Of a DNA stretch of 46,948 bases, positions 1 through 10,100 are shown in pieces. Every line of letters starts with the position of its first letter. Position 1 is the first letter of the stretch. Position numbers and translations under genes: made by a program. The stretch spans positions 1-46,948 of the forward strand of contig REEI01000055.1 in assembly GCA_007695145.1 (NCBI GenBank), given 5' to 3'. The notes beneath the pieces were generated by a model. That model saw only the letters and a list, made by a program, of their open reading frames with translations, did no database searches and had not been told where the DNA came from. The stretch comes from Saprospirales bacterium. Its GTDB lineage: Bacteria; Bacteroidota; Bacteroidia; Chitinophagales; Saprospiraceae.

Positions 1-835
1 AGTCGATGATGGCCTCGCATTCCTCTTTAGGGAGGTGTTCTGCCATGGAGGTTTTTCTTGAATACAAATAGGGTGGCATATCGCAGATAAGTGAATAGCT
101 GTGATTATCTACATTGTAAAATGCCCCTTTATTGTCTCCAAATAGGGGGTGTTGTCTCGTTACAAAAACAGAGTTGCAGACCGGAGAGCCCGTTAAAGAA
201 TGGGTCCAATATTCCGGCCATTCTGGTATGGGGTATGGGAAAATTCTTGTACTGTTATTTGGATTTACAGTATCCAATTGATAAATTCCCTGGGTAGTTC
301 CAGGGGTATTACTAGGTGAAAACATCACTTCCTGGTATAAAACTCCTATATCACTGGAATGAGTGCCAATAAGAGTACTATGTCCCAAGAATGTAAATTC
401 TTCGGAATCCATGTCAAATTTCCAAAATGATTGAAAATTTTTAGAATATAAGGTATTATTGAGGCAGGCTATTGGATGCAGGCGAGGATATCCGTTTTGA
501 TAATGCAAAAACACGGCATCAGTAACGTACTCAAATTCCCCGGTGTCCGGGTCAAATATATATAAAATGCCAGCTGAAGGTGAATTCCACATTCCCAGGG
601 TATAAAGTTCACCCGTGGAACAAAATCCAATTCCAGAAATCATTTTTTCTTGTTGATCGCCAAAATCCTCAATTATTGAGCACTCACCGTTTTCATAATT
701 TATTAGTAGTTTAGCAAATGCTTCAAAACCAGGGCCATTTAGTTCATGTAAACTAGCGAACACTTCAAAGGATTGCGATTTACCCGGTAGAGAAATGCAG
801 AAGAATACAAAGACTATGGTTGAAATCCTCACCAT
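1..835 (-). CDS. Secreted protein, C-terminus cut by the left window edge (likely T9SS-type surface protein)
   Basis: An open frame starts with ATG at 835-833 and stays open to the window edge, giving 278 complete codons and no stop. Residues 1-21 look like a signal peptide: MVR, then a hydrophobic stretch, then a cut near GKSQ. The mature part has repeated short strands with Gly/Tyr/Phe turns (for example GILYIFDPDTGEFEYV, FWKFDMDSEEFTFLG), as in beta-propeller-like extracellular proteins of Bacteroidota. The start lies 11 bases behind the stop of the Cys-rich lipoprotein gene, so the two are probably co-transcribed. No catalytic motif is visible. A T9SS sorting domain would lie beyond the edge and is only inferred from the family style. 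The frame and start are secure; the function is unknown. Confidence 0.8.
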   Translation of the reverse strand, partial: MVRISTIVFVFFCISLPGKSQSFEVFASLHELNGPGFEAFAKLLINYENGECSIIEDFGDQQEKMISGIGFCSTGELYTLGMWNSPSAGILYIFDPDTGEFEYVTDAVFLHYQNGYPRLHPIACLNNTLYSKNFQSFWKFDMDSEEFTFLGHSTLIGTHSSDIGVLYQEVMFSPSNTPGTTQGIYQLDTVNPNNSTRIFPYPIPEWPEYWTHSLTGSPVCNSVFVTRQHPLFGDNKGAFYNVDNHSYSLICDMPPYLYSRKTSMAEHLPKEECEAIID

Positions 836-846
836 GCTGTTAAGTT

Positions 847-1362
847 TTAATTGCATTGGTCGGGAATACAATTTCCACTCACTTCAATTATTGCAAATTC
901 GCTAAACTCTAAATCGATTGGAATTACAACAGGAGGCCCTGAAGCTTGCTGACATTCAATCTCGACTGAAATAACGGAAGGATTCGGGTTTCGGATAATA
1001 AAAGCTTCATCCTGAGGAATACAAAGCAACAAAGTATCACCAGTACTAAAATTGCCAATTAACTTGAGCCCATCGATTGGTGGACAAGTGAAAATTCCGC
1101 CAAAATTGCATTGAGGATTTAAAGTAGTGCATCCAAGAAAATCGCCGCAAAATCTTAATTCAGCATCCATTGCATCAATAATTTTTACCTCACAACAACA
1201 ATGTGTCATAGTCGGGCAGTCCTCACACCTATCGATACAGCGTTCCTGAGCTTCCACAGTTGTATTGGGAAGTACGACCTCCTCAATAACTTGCTCTTTT
1301 TGACAACTCACCATAAGCATCGCAAAGCAAAGTAATGCAATGTAATGTAATTGATTTTTCAT
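847..1362 (-). CDS. Cys-rich lipoprotein of unknown function
   Basis: The product is 171 residues. I start it at the ATG at 1362 because a lipoprotein signal follows at once: MKNQ, a hydrophobic core, then the lipobox LMVSC with Cys19 as lipidation site. In-frame codons upstream are low-complexity. The mature part holds about 14 further cysteines, including a C-x3-C-x2-C run followed by CCC near residues 43-60, which suggests several disulfides or a metal site. No named domain is recognised. A strong promoter lies 40-70 bases upstream, and the partial secreted protein follows 11 bases downstream, so the pair looks like a small surface-protein operon. There is no +2 Asp or clear export signal after the Cys, so the leaflet and side are undetermined. 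Confidence 0.8.
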   Translation of the reverse strand: MKNQLHYIALLCFAMLMVSCQKEQVIEEVVLPNTTVEAQERCIDRCEDCPTMTHCCCEVKIIDAMDAELRFCGDFLGCTTLNPQCNFGGIFTCPPIDGLKLIGNFSTGDTLLLCIPQDEAFIIRNPNPSVISVEIECQQASGPPVVIPIDLEFSEFAIIEVSGNCIPDQCN

Positions 1363-1401
1363 GGTTTGAAGTTTTTTGTGAAAAAAAAATAGCAATTGTG
1401 G

Positions 1402-1432
1402 CAAATATAGGAAATGGGAAAGACTTTTGCAA
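1402..1432 (-). promoter_or_regulatory. Bacteroidota-type promoter for the Cys-rich lipoprotein
   Basis: On the minus strand TTG (1432-1430) is followed by 20 bases and then TATATTTG (1409-1402), a full match to the TAnnTTTG -7 box with normal spacing. Transcription would begin about 30 bases before the ATG at 1362, which supports that start over longer in-frame versions. Confidence 0.7.
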
Positions 1433-1614
1433 GAAAATGGGAGGAAAATTTTGAAAAGTGGGAAATGTTTATAGTTGACTTTAATTAGACATGGGGGATT
1501 AGCCATAAACAGTCCATAGGAATGGTACTTTCAACCCCCTTTAAATAACTTATTGCGGTTTCGATTTATCCCAGCTTCAACTTTGGATTTAGGATTTATT
1601 CAGGGTAAATCACC

Positions 1615-2934
1615 TCAAACCCTTTGGTCCCATCTCAATGTCAGCCGATCCTTCTTTTTGCTGTGGGCTTTTTCCACAAACCGCTGGTCAGCCCTCAGCC
1701 CTACAACCCACACAACTGCGCCTCGGGAGCATAGAACCAGGGTGTTTTCTTTTTTTCTTTTACCGAGTTTTAAGTCCGTTAGAAACTGTTTTATTTTCTT
1801 TCGGTTGCCCCTCATTCCCGCAGGATGGAAATAATCACCCGGTCGCCATTTTCTGAGTTCCATTGGATAATTCAGCTTGCTGCCGTCCAAAACAATTGAC
1901 TGGTTATTTTTCTCATTCCCTTTATTTATGGAGAGGATGCCCAGAGGTGTTTTAATTTTGCTTTTATTTTCAGGAATTAGCATCGGTGTAAAATTCACTC
2001 TACCGGAAATTTTTTCTACGGATAATTTTTCTCCCGGTTCGAGCAGAAGCCGGAATTGACGGTCAGCAGAATACCACTCTTTTCCGGATTGTCTCCCCTT
2101 TAGAATGTCTTTGATGATCACGGCATTGATGGAGATATCCTTCAAAGCATAGTGTAGCATGGTCTTGGGAGCGATACTTTCTCTGATTTTTGCAAGGTCG
2201 AGTATGGTGATCCCTCCTTCGTCCCGAGTTGCTGAAATTAACTCACTTCCGGCCCAGAATTCAGTGATATTTTTAGCTTCGTGCATAATTTCCGCTGTTT
2301 GAATACAAGTATTGCCAAATCCTTTCCAGCGGGTTTCTATTAAAGGAATCAGTTCATTTCTGATAAAATTTCTGTTGTAATCTGATCTCCGATTACTGAG
2401 GTCTTCCCGCCATTGAAGATTCTTTTTTTCTGCCCATTGTTGAATTTCGTTTTTTTTAACAGTCAGAAAGGGACGTCTTATATTGCCGGGATTTGGGGCT
2501 ATTCCTGAGAGCCCTCCCGGACCACTGCCCCGAAACAAATTCATTAAGAGCGTCTCTGTGCTATCATCACTATGGTGGGCGGTTAAGATATAATCCAGCC
2601 CCTCACTTTTGAGCAGGGAACTAAACCATTGATACCTAATCTTTCTGGCTTTTTCCTGGATAGCCTTCTCCTTATCAAGCCTTTCTGTTGCAACCAAAAT
2701 ATGACAATTAACCTCAAGTTGAGCTGAAAGATTTTTTACAAATTCTTCATCTGAATCAGATTCTTCTCCCCGGAGTCCATAATTTACATGGGCTATCTCG
2801 AATGGATATCCCTCCAATTTTAAAAAATGGCAAAGGGCTACAGAGTCCATACCGCCACTTACTGCTACCAACAATTTGTTTTCTTTTTCAAAAAGTGCCC
2901 TATTGCGGATAAATCGTTTTACCTTCTTTTTCAT
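1615..2934 (-). CDS. tilS: tRNA(Ile)-lysidine synthase TilS
   Basis: TilS attaches lysine to C34 of the CAU-anticodon tRNA-Ile with ATP, switching it from AUG to AUA reading; it is essential in most bacteria. The 439-residue product carries the N-type PP-loop signature SGGMDS at residues 26-31, with the HVNYGLRGEESD and LTAHHSDDSTETLLMNLFRGSG motifs behind it. The C-terminal TilS domain has LRKWRPGDYFHPAGMRG and a VVWVVGLRADQRF block near the end. It is the last gene of the minus-strand run cutA-panB-mltG-tilS, 25 bases after mltG. Length and motifs are complete, so it should be functional. Confidence 0.96.
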   Translation of the reverse strand: MKKKVKRFIRNRALFEKENKLLVAVSGGMDSVALCHFLKLEGYPFEIAHVNYGLRGEESDSDEEFVKNLSAQLEVNCHILVATERLDKEKAIQEKARKIRYQWFSSLLKSEGLDYILTAHHSDDSTETLLMNLFRGSGPGGLSGIAPNPGNIRRPFLTVKKNEIQQWAEKKNLQWREDLSNRRSDYNRNFIRNELIPLIETRWKGFGNTCIQTAEIMHEAKNITEFWAGSELISATRDEGGITILDLAKIRESIAPKTMLHYALKDISINAVIIKDILKGRQSGKEWYSADRQFRLLLEPGEKLSVEKISGRVNFTPMLIPENKSKIKTPLGILSINKGNEKNNQSIVLDGSKLNYPMELRKWRPGDYFHPAGMRGNRKKIKQFLTDLKLGKRKKENTLVLCSRGAVVWVVGLRADQRFVEKAHSKKKDRLTLRWDQRV

Positions 2935-2959
2935 TGAACTGGAGTGGGTGGTGATTCAA

Positions 2960-4012
2960 TTAGCGCATGATTCGCTGTCGGTTTAGCCAATTCTGAAATT
3001 GCCTTGCATTGTTGAGGTGAGCACTGAGAGTTTTTGAAAAAACATGGGTACCGCTATTGTCCGGTCTGGCACAAAAGTAATAGTATTCGTGCGAATCGGG
3101 ATTTAGTACTGCTTCAATGGCGTGAATAGACGGGATATTTATTGGTCCGGGAGGCAGACCTGGATTTTTGTAGGTATTGTAAGGAGAGTCCACTTCGAGA
3201 TCTCGTGTCAAAACTCGTCTTATTCCGGGATTGCCAAGTGCAAATACAACTGTTGGATCGGCCTGTAAAAGCCAGCCTGATTTGAGGCGATTGAGATACA
3301 CTCCGGCTATGGTAGGCATTTCAGGGACATAGTTTGTTTCACTTTCAACTATGCTGGCTAAAATAATAACCTCCTCAGGGCTCAGGTTCAATTTTTCAGC
3401 TTTGGCTAGTCGGTCATTGGTTTGCCAAAATCTACTGTATTCCTTAAGTAACCTCTCAACCAACTCAATCGGACCAGTATTCCACCACATTTGATATGTA
3501 TTGGGCAATATTCTCGTTTTCAATCCGGTCATATCAATCCCGAATTCAGTTTGCAACCTATCTGAAGTGAAAAACTCCATAATGGATGCCGAATCAGCTA
3601 GGATATTTCGGGCTGCTCTTTCTGCTATAAAGCCTAGGTCCCTTCCTGGAATAATGGTCACATTTACCGCATCCTGATTGCCCGACCGCAATTTGCCTAT
3701 AATGTAGCGATTTGCCATCCCGTTTTGAAATAAGTATCTGCCCGGTCTTATGCTACTTTCTGTATAACCCATTCTCGAAGCCACCCACTCAAAAGAGTAA
3801 ATATTTTTTAGGCAACTCCTTCCTTTAAACGCCTCAACCACGTCTTCAAAAGAACTTTCCGGATAGATGAAAATCTCACAGAATCCCTCAGGGGCTGTAA
3901 GGTTTGGACCTTTAATATATTGGTAATAGCGGTGTGCAATAAAGCCCGCTCCTATTAAAGTTGCCGCTGCAAAGACTGTAGCTGCAATGATGATTTTTCT
4001 CCTTTTGCTCAT
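2960..4012 (-). CDS. mltG: Endolytic murein transglycosylase MltG (YceG-like)
   Basis: MltG cuts nascent glycan strands at the periplasmic face and sets glycan length. I use the ATG at 4012 (350 residues) and not the longer frame that enters panB. A good Shine-Dalgarno (AGGGGG) lies 6 bases upstream, and the protein then starts MSKRRK followed by one membrane helix at about residues 7-25. The YceG domain shows the catalytic-region pattern ILASIVESETN, then AGVYLNRLKSGWLLQADPTVVFALG and YNTYKNPGLPPGPINIPS, all typical. The gene sits 13 bases behind panB and 25 bases before tilS in one transcription unit. Confidence 0.94.
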   Translation of the reverse strand: MSKRRKIIIAATVFAAATLIGAGFIAHRYYQYIKGPNLTAPEGFCEIFIYPESSFEDVVEAFKGRSCLKNIYSFEWVASRMGYTESSIRPGRYLFQNGMANRYIIGKLRSGNQDAVNVTIIPGRDLGFIAERAARNILADSASIMEFFTSDRLQTEFGIDMTGLKTRILPNTYQMWWNTGPIELVERLLKEYSRFWQTNDRLAKAEKLNLSPEEVIILASIVESETNYVPEMPTIAGVYLNRLKSGWLLQADPTVVFALGNPGIRRVLTRDLEVDSPYNTYKNPGLPPGPINIPSIHAIEAVLNPDSHEYYYFCARPDNSGTHVFSKTLSAHLNNARQFQNWLNRQRIMR

Positions 4013-4025
4013 TTGTACCCCCTGA

Positions 4026-4841
4026 TCAATAGCTTTCCTTGTCGTTTGGAAAATCTCTGTCACGTACATCCTGGATATACCTCCGGACTGCATCTTTCAT
4101 GTCGTCGTAAAGTTGTAAATATCTCCTCAGGAAGCGCGGGTGAAATTCAGAGGTTATCCCAACCATATCGTGGGTGACCAAAACCTGACCATCTGTCAGT
4201 GGACCTGCTCCTATGCCGATGGTGGGTATATCTACCTCTTCACTTACTTTTCTAGCTAGATCAGCGGGAATTTTTTCAAGAACAATACTAAAACACCCCA
4301 CTTCCGTTAGTAGCCTCGCGTCTTCTAAAAGTTTTTCTGCTTCAGCTTCCTGCCTGGCTCTCACTGTATAGGTTCCAAATTTATAAATGGATTGTGGCAT
4401 TAATCCAAGATGTCCCATTACAGGGACGCCTGCAGAAAGAATCCTCTTTACTGACTCAATTACCTCGCTACCGCCTTCCAGCTTTACCCCATGGGCACCA
4501 CTTTCCTTCATGATGCGAATAGCCGATGCAAGGGCCAAAGAGGAATTACCCTGATAGGTGCCAAAGGGGAGATCTACTACCACAAATGAACGGTTGACTC
4601 CTCTGACAACTGAGGAGGCATGGTATATCATCTGATCCAAGGTGATGGGAAGAGTCGTTTCGTGTCCTGCCATCACATTGGAGGCTGAATCACCTACAAG
4701 GATTACATCTATTCCGGCATCATCCAGGATTTTTGCCATTGAGAAATCATATGCGGTCAACATGGCAATTTTTTCCCCTGCCACTTTCATTTCATAAAGG
4801 GTTCGGGTGGTGACCCGCTTTACATTTTTTATTACAGACAT
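4026..4841 (-). CDS. panB: 3-methyl-2-oxobutanoate hydroxymethyltransferase (ketopantoate hydroxymethyltransferase)
   Basis: PanB transfers a hydroxymethyl group from methylene-tetrahydrofolate to 2-ketoisovalerate, the first committed step of pantothenate synthesis. The 271-residue TIM barrel has the Mg/substrate residues D51 and S52 in VILVGDS, D90 in VVVDLPFG, K120 and E122 in GVKLEGG, and the later [11 protein letters not shown] and PTIGIGAG blocks. The family length is about 265-275. It sits between cutA (29 bases upstream) and mltG. No panC or panD is present here. The CoA enzyme CoaX is encoded about 9 kb away. Confidence 0.96.
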   Translation of the reverse strand: MSVIKNVKRVTTRTLYEMKVAGEKIAMLTAYDFSMAKILDDAGIDVILVGDSASNVMAGHETTLPITLDQMIYHASSVVRGVNRSFVVVDLPFGTYQGNSSLALASAIRIMKESGAHGVKLEGGSEVIESVKRILSAGVPVMGHLGLMPQSIYKFGTYTVRARQEAEAEKLLEDARLLTEVGCFSIVLEKIPADLARKVSEEVDIPTIGIGAGPLTDGQVLVTHDMVGITSEFHPRFLRRYLQLYDDMKDAVRRYIQDVRDRDFPNDKESY

Positions 4842-4870
4842 TCAATCAGTTTGTTTATTTTGCCCCAAAG

Positions 4871-5200
4871 TTATGCTTTTGTATTGGAATGGACCCATTT
4901 TGCATAGCTCTCATTGACTTGAACGAGCCAGTGGATGATGCATGGAACCTCATAGGAATGGAGGTGTGCTATTTTTTCTCTAAAAGATTGAACCAGGCCT
5001 GGTCTGGTTTTGAAAATACCCACAATTTCAGCCTCCTTTTCGAAGGCCCCCTGCCAAATGTAGCAGCTTGTCACTGGTATTGTATTCATACAGGCTGCCA
5101 ACCCTTCCTTTATCATCACTTGCCCCGTCTTTTCCGCTTCCTCTCTATTGGGGTAGGTTACATAAAGCATGGCAATTTGATTGTTACTCATCTCCTTCAT
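4871..5200 (-). CDS. cutA: CutA1 divalent-cation tolerance protein
   Basis: This is a 109-residue ferredoxin-like trimer-forming protein with the family marks YVTYPNREEAEKTGQVMIKEGLAACMN, WQGAFEKEAEIVGIFKT and HSYEVPCIIHW. CutA1 is linked to copper/divalent-cation tolerance, but its biochemical role is unsettled. The first ATG is at 5200; a second in-frame ATG at 5191 follows a GAAGGAG that lies too close to serve as its binding site. It heads the cutA-panB-mltG-tilS run and diverges from the hydroxyacyl-CoA dehydrogenase gene across 125 bases. Confidence 0.93.
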   Translation of the reverse strand: MKEMSNNQIAMLYVTYPNREEAEKTGQVMIKEGLAACMNTIPVTSCYIWQGAFEKEAEIVGIFKTRPGLVQSFREKIAHLHSYEVPCIIHWLVQVNESYAKWVHSNTKA

Positions 5201-5325
5201 TTTTTTTAAAAAATACTATTTATTTTGATTTGCCCAATGGTTTACTCAAATCTGTTAAACAACGATTGCCGGTCAATCATTACATTTGCAGTTCTATTTT
5301 TTCAAAATCACAAATATTATTCAAT

Positions 5326-6216
5326 ATGCAAAATGTATCTGTTATTGGCGCAGGAACGATGGGCAACGGAATCGCTCACGTTTTTGCCATGAATGGCTTT
5401 AAGGTAAATTTGATTGACATCAATGAAGGCGCGCTAGAAAAGGCATTGAAAACCATTGAAAAGAACCTCGATAGAATGGTCTCCAAGCAGAAAATTAGCG
5501 AGGAGGCCAAAGCAGCCACTCTAAAAAACCTCTCAACTGTCACTGACATGAAAGTTGGAGTCAAGTCTGCAGATCTCATTGTAGAGGCAGCCACGGAGAA
5601 TGTAAATCTAAAGTTTGATATTTTCAAAAGTCTGGATGCTAATGCACCTGATCATTGTATTTTGGCAACCAATACTTCATCCATATCGATCACCAGGATT
5701 GCGGCAGTTACTTCCAGGCCGGACAAAGTAATCGGTATGCATTTTATGAATCCTGTGCCTGTTATGAAACTTGTAGAAGTGATCAGGGGCTATTCAACCT
5801 CAAATGAGGTTACAGAGACAGTCGTGGAACTCAGTAAAAATTTATCCAAAGTGCCGGTTGAAGTAAGCGATTATCCGGGATTTGTTGCAAATCGTATCCT
5901 CATGCCGATGATTAATGAAGCCATTATCACCCTCCACGAAGGTGTTGCAGGGGTGGAAGAGATTGACTCTGTCATGAAGCTCGGAATGGCTCATCCAATG
6001 GGACCTCTTCAGCTTGCTGATTTCATTGGGCTGGACGTATGTCTTTCTATTCTTCGAGTTATGCACGATGGGTTTGGAAATCCAAAATATGCGCCCTGTC
6101 CCCTTCTGGTCAATATGGTAGAGGCCGGAAATCTGGGCGTAAAATCAGGGGTTGGATTTTATGATTACAGCGGAGGAAGAGGAAATGAGGTTGTTGCTTC
6201 TTATTTTAAGAAGTGA
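5326..6216 (+). CDS. hbd: 3-hydroxybutyryl-CoA dehydrogenase (3-hydroxyacyl-CoA dehydrogenase family)
   Basis: The enzyme oxidises 3-hydroxyacyl-CoA with NAD, or runs in reverse in butanoate synthesis. I start it at the ATG at 5326 (296 residues) because the Rossmann glycine motif GAGTMG falls at residues 8-13, as in the family; longer in-frame versions add unrelated sequence overlapping cutA. The catalytic His lies in GMHFMNPVPVMKLVE (H139), and the C-terminal helical domain has GFVANRILMPMINEA and GMAHPMGPLQLADFIGLD. A TACATTTG -7 box at 5281-5288 could start transcription, though its -33 partner is weak. folP overlaps or abuts its 3' end. The gene may work with the EtfAB encoded at 37574-39307. 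Confidence 0.93.
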   Translation: MQNVSVIGAGTMGNGIAHVFAMNGFKVNLIDINEGALEKALKTIEKNLDRMVSKQKISEEAKAATLKNLSTVTDMKVGVKSADLIVEAATENVNLKFDIFKSLDANAPDHCILATNTSSISITRIAAVTSRPDKVIGMHFMNPVPVMKLVEVIRGYSTSNEVTETVVELSKNLSKVPVEVSDYPGFVANRILMPMINEAIITLHEGVAGVEEIDSVMKLGMAHPMGPLQLADFIGLDVCLSILRVMHDGFGNPKYAPCPLLVNMVEAGNLGVKSGVGFYDYSGGRGNEVVASYFKK

Positions 6217-7075
6217 TCAGGTGGAAAATCTTAACATTGCGTTGACGATTAACTGCAGGGGTAAATTATTGGATCTCAGTAGGCCTGTAGTGATGGCGAT
6301 ATTGAATCTAAGTCCGGAATCTTTTTTCCACAGTATTAGCACTGAAACTACCGATCAGGTCCTTAACTATGCCGAAAAAGCTCTGGAAGATGGTGCAACT
6401 ATTCTGGATATTGGAGGTATGTCATCAAGACCGGGAAGTGCAGAGATAGAGCCTGAGGAGGAATGGAGAAGAGTAGGACCTTCAATTGCCGCAATTCGGA
6501 AAGCCTTCCCTTCCGCAACCCTTTCCATCGACTCATACAGGGCGGAGGTGGTGAGGAGAGCTTTGATCGAGGGCGTGGATATTGTAAACGATATTAGTGG
6601 GGGCATGTTCGAGCCCCATATTTTAGAAGTAGTTAAAGACTCAGGTGTTCCTTATGTATTAATGCACAACAGGGCAAAGTCTGCTGTCATGCAGAAGTAC
6701 ACCGAGTACAATGATCTGAATGGAGAAGTGATGGATTATTTTTTTTCCAAAATCCAATTGCTAAGGGATAAGGGAATTGTAGATATCATTGTAGATCCTG
6801 GTTTTGGTTTTTCTAAAACCATCGACCAGAATTATGAACTCTTGAAAAATCTAGAGATGTTTGGGTTGACCGGCTGCCCTGTGCTAGTTGGTTTGTCGAG
6901 AAAATCAATGATTTACTCCCCGCTAGGGGGGGCGCCCGAGGAGGTGCTATCTGTCTCCACGGCTCTGAATTTTTATGCACTCACCAAAGGTGCGAAGATT
7001 TTAAGGGTTCATGACGTAAAGGAGTCAGTGGACTGTATTCGCGTCTTTGAGAGATTTTCAATTGCCGGTAAGTAG
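6185..7075 (+). CDS. folP: Dihydropteroate synthase
   Basis: FolP joins pABA to the pterin pyrophosphate to make dihydropteroate and is the sulfonamide target. The TIM-barrel motifs are VMAILNLSPESFF (family NVTPDSF region), LDIGGMSSRPGS, SIDSYRAEVV, DIVNDISGG, IVDPGFGFSKT and GLSRKSM. The start is uncertain. The ATG at 6185 overlaps the dehydrogenase gene by 32 bases and adds a hydrophobic tail atypical of the family. A GTG at 6221, 4 bases after the upstream stop, or a TTG at 6242 would give a more usual N-terminus reading TINCRGKLLDLS. Its pathway partners folK (44377) and pabA (33906) are elsewhere in the window. Confidence 0.94.
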   Translation: MRLLLLILRSDQVENLNIALTINCRGKLLDLSRPVVMAILNLSPESFFHSISTETTDQVLNYAEKALEDGATILDIGGMSSRPGSAEIEPEEEWRRVGPSIAAIRKAFPSATLSIDSYRAEVVRRALIEGVDIVNDISGGMFEPHILEVVKDSGVPYVLMHNRAKSAVMQKYTEYNDLNGEVMDYFFSKIQLLRDKGIVDIIVDPGFGFSKTIDQNYELLKNLEMFGLTGCPVLVGLSRKSMIYSPLGGAPEEVLSVSTALNFYALTKGAKILRVHDVKESVDCIRVFERFSIAGK

Positions 7076-7179
7076 ATAGGTTTTTGCATTTGCCTACCTA
7101 TAGTGTTTTGGATTTAGGAAAAAATATCTCTTTCTGAATAATAAGTGCCTTATTCCCGTTCTAAGGATGGAAACAGCTA

Positions 7180-10100
7180 ATGGATAAGCAGAACAATAAG
7201 AAAACTAATACTATAAAGTCTTCTCGTCTAAGACGCGGCCTGAAGATAGCGGGTATTTTTTTGTTGTTCTTCGTTCTTTTGCTAGGAGCACTGAGATTGC
7301 CCGTAGTTCAAAAACCCCTGACTGGTCTTGTAGCTAACGCCCTCACGAGGGATCTCGGCTTAGAAGTGAGAGTTGGTGGAGTGGATTTCAATTTCATAAA
7401 CCGCTTGCAAATTAAAGATTTGCTCATCCTCTATGAACAGGGTGATACCTTGTTTTATGCCAGCCAAATGCACGCCAGCACAAAGAAGCCACTTACAAGC
7501 ATAGTCCTTAGAAGCCTGGAGGTAAATGAGATCGCATTGAATGGTGCAGAACTAAACCTATTGATTGGACCGGATCGGCCTGATGATATTTTTTCACATC
7601 TTCGCAAGCAATCCAGGAAAGGGGATGGGCCTCATCCGGGTTTCTTTAGAACTTTGTACTTCAGTCTAGACGCTATTTCAGGTAGTAATCTCAAGGTCTT
7701 TCAGCAAAACTTATTTGAAGGAGTGGAAAGAAAAATAGAGTTAGACAAAATTTTTCTTTCCATAGATGAAATTGATTTGCTGAATAATCGATTTCACCTA
7801 AACAGTCTAGTTTTGGACCAGGCCAATGCCCAATTTTTTAACTATGGAGGAGTAAAATCTGATGCCGAAGAACCTCCATTGTTTTCTGGTGAGTTGGGGG
7901 ATGGGTTATTCAGACCAAAAGTGAATATACAACTCGATTACTTTGAGGTTAGGAACAGTAGATTTGAAAACCTGAATACGATCGGGATACCTTCCCCTGC
8001 TTATGGGTTTCCTCATATCGATTACGGAGATTTTCGCCTGCAGGAAATCGAATTGCAATGGTCGGGATTTTCGCTAGACAGCACTGGAGTAAAAGCTACT
8101 CCGCAATTGCTCAGTCTCCGGGTAGGTGATGATATTGAGCTCACTAGCATTAGAGCTGATAGATTTACATTTAGCGATACAGGCCTGGAGTTGAGCAATC
8201 TACAATTGCTTACTGAATACAGCTATTTGGATGATGACATCAGCTTGAAATTCAGTAATTTGAATGATTTTAACAACTTTACGGATTTTGTGGAGATAGA
8301 GGCGGCATTCAGACGATCAGAAATAAAGATATCCGAGCTGCTTTACTTTTTGCCCGAGCTTGGAAAAAATGACTTCTTTTTTTCCAATGCGGAGGCCTTG
8401 ATCAATCTGCAGGGTGATTTTTCAGGATCTGTAAATAACTTTAGAGGAGATGATATTAATATTTCAATAGGAAGTGACCTGGCTCTAAGGGGAAGTTTTT
8501 CTTCAAGGGGTTTGGCAAGACCCGGAGAGGAGCTGATCAGGCTTAATCTGGAAGGATTGGAAACCAGTATGGAAGCTCTGGGCAAGCTTATACCCGACTT
8601 TCAAGCCCCAGAAAACTTTTACAAACTAGGTGACCTTTATTTTCAAGGCAGGTTTGATGGGTATTTCAGAGATTTTGTAGCAGAGGGAAGTTTGCAGACT
8701 AACCTGGGATTGATTAAGACTGATATGCGCCTGGATGTTACGAGAGGAGCGGATTTGGCCAGCTATTCGGGTACATTGAGGGTGAGTGATTTTGATTTGG
8801 CAAGCTGGACTGAAAATCCTGACTTTGGTCCGCTCAGCTTTTACGCCGAAGTAGATGAGGGGATGGGCCTGACCTCAGAGTTTGTCCATGCTCATTTGGT
8901 AGCTGAAATTGAATCTTTTTCATTCAGAGATTACGAGTATGCCAACCTCATGATGGATGGATACATCGATCAAAATGTATTTGACGGATACTTTAGCATT
9001 GAAGATGAAAATCTCGATCTTGAACTGGTGGGAATCGTATTCTATGGTGAAGAACAACTTCGGGTAAATGCAGATGTTAATCTCAACCACTTAAATACCA
9101 GAGAACTTCGGCTATCTGAGAGAGAATACATTATAAGCGCTGGAATTAAGGCCAATTTGAATCAGATAGACCTAAGGTACCCCATTGGATATTTAGGGGT
9201 TGAGGACCTTATTTTAGAGGTGCCCGATACCCTCCACACCTACCTTGATTACTTTTATGTTCATGCTGATGTGTTCGATGATTCCGTCAAACAATTGACC
9301 ATACAGTCTGACCTACTTGAGTTTTTTATTAAGGGGAATTATTTTTGGGATGAGTTACCCCATGCTTTTTTACCTTACCTTGGGGAGAATTTTTCTTATC
9401 TGAAGACTATCCTTGGAGATAGTATCGAGACAGTAAGCACTGAGAGTGCTTTTACCTTTGAATTAGATATATTCGATTCCAGAGCTTTTGAACAGCTACT
9501 TTTTCCTTCCCTGGATACTGTAATAGACGGACGGGTTTGGGGGGAGGTAAATGCATTAACAGATTTTTACAAACTTGAGTTTTCCTTTCCCGAATTGAAG
9601 CAGGGCAATAATGAATTCATACAGCTTTACGGTTTGGCAAATTTTGAAGGAGGCTTTGGTAATTTAATGATATCAGCTGATCAGTTGAGTGTGGGAGGTA
9701 TTTCCGGGATTAACCCTACTACTCTTTTTCTCGATTTTAATCCTGATACCGTTGGGTTTACTATCAACACTGCCGACTATGGAGAAGTCCTCGACCGCCT
9801 CCAAATGGAAGGTAGAATTTTCATGAGAGATGAATATTGGGCTGCTCGAATATCCAATACTGAGCTCACCTTTTTTGGAGATGACTGGAATGTAACATCC
9901 GGGAATGAATTAGTCGTAGGCAAGAATTTTTTTCGCACTGATAACCTCTTTTTCTCAAGTGGAGAGAAAATGGTTTCTGTAGAAAGTATCAACAACCGCG
10001 GGGTAAATCTAAGTATGACGGGCATTAATATTTCAATATTGGATGACCTGATCAATGATCACCGGTACAATATGTATGGAGAGGCAGATATCCAGCTTTG

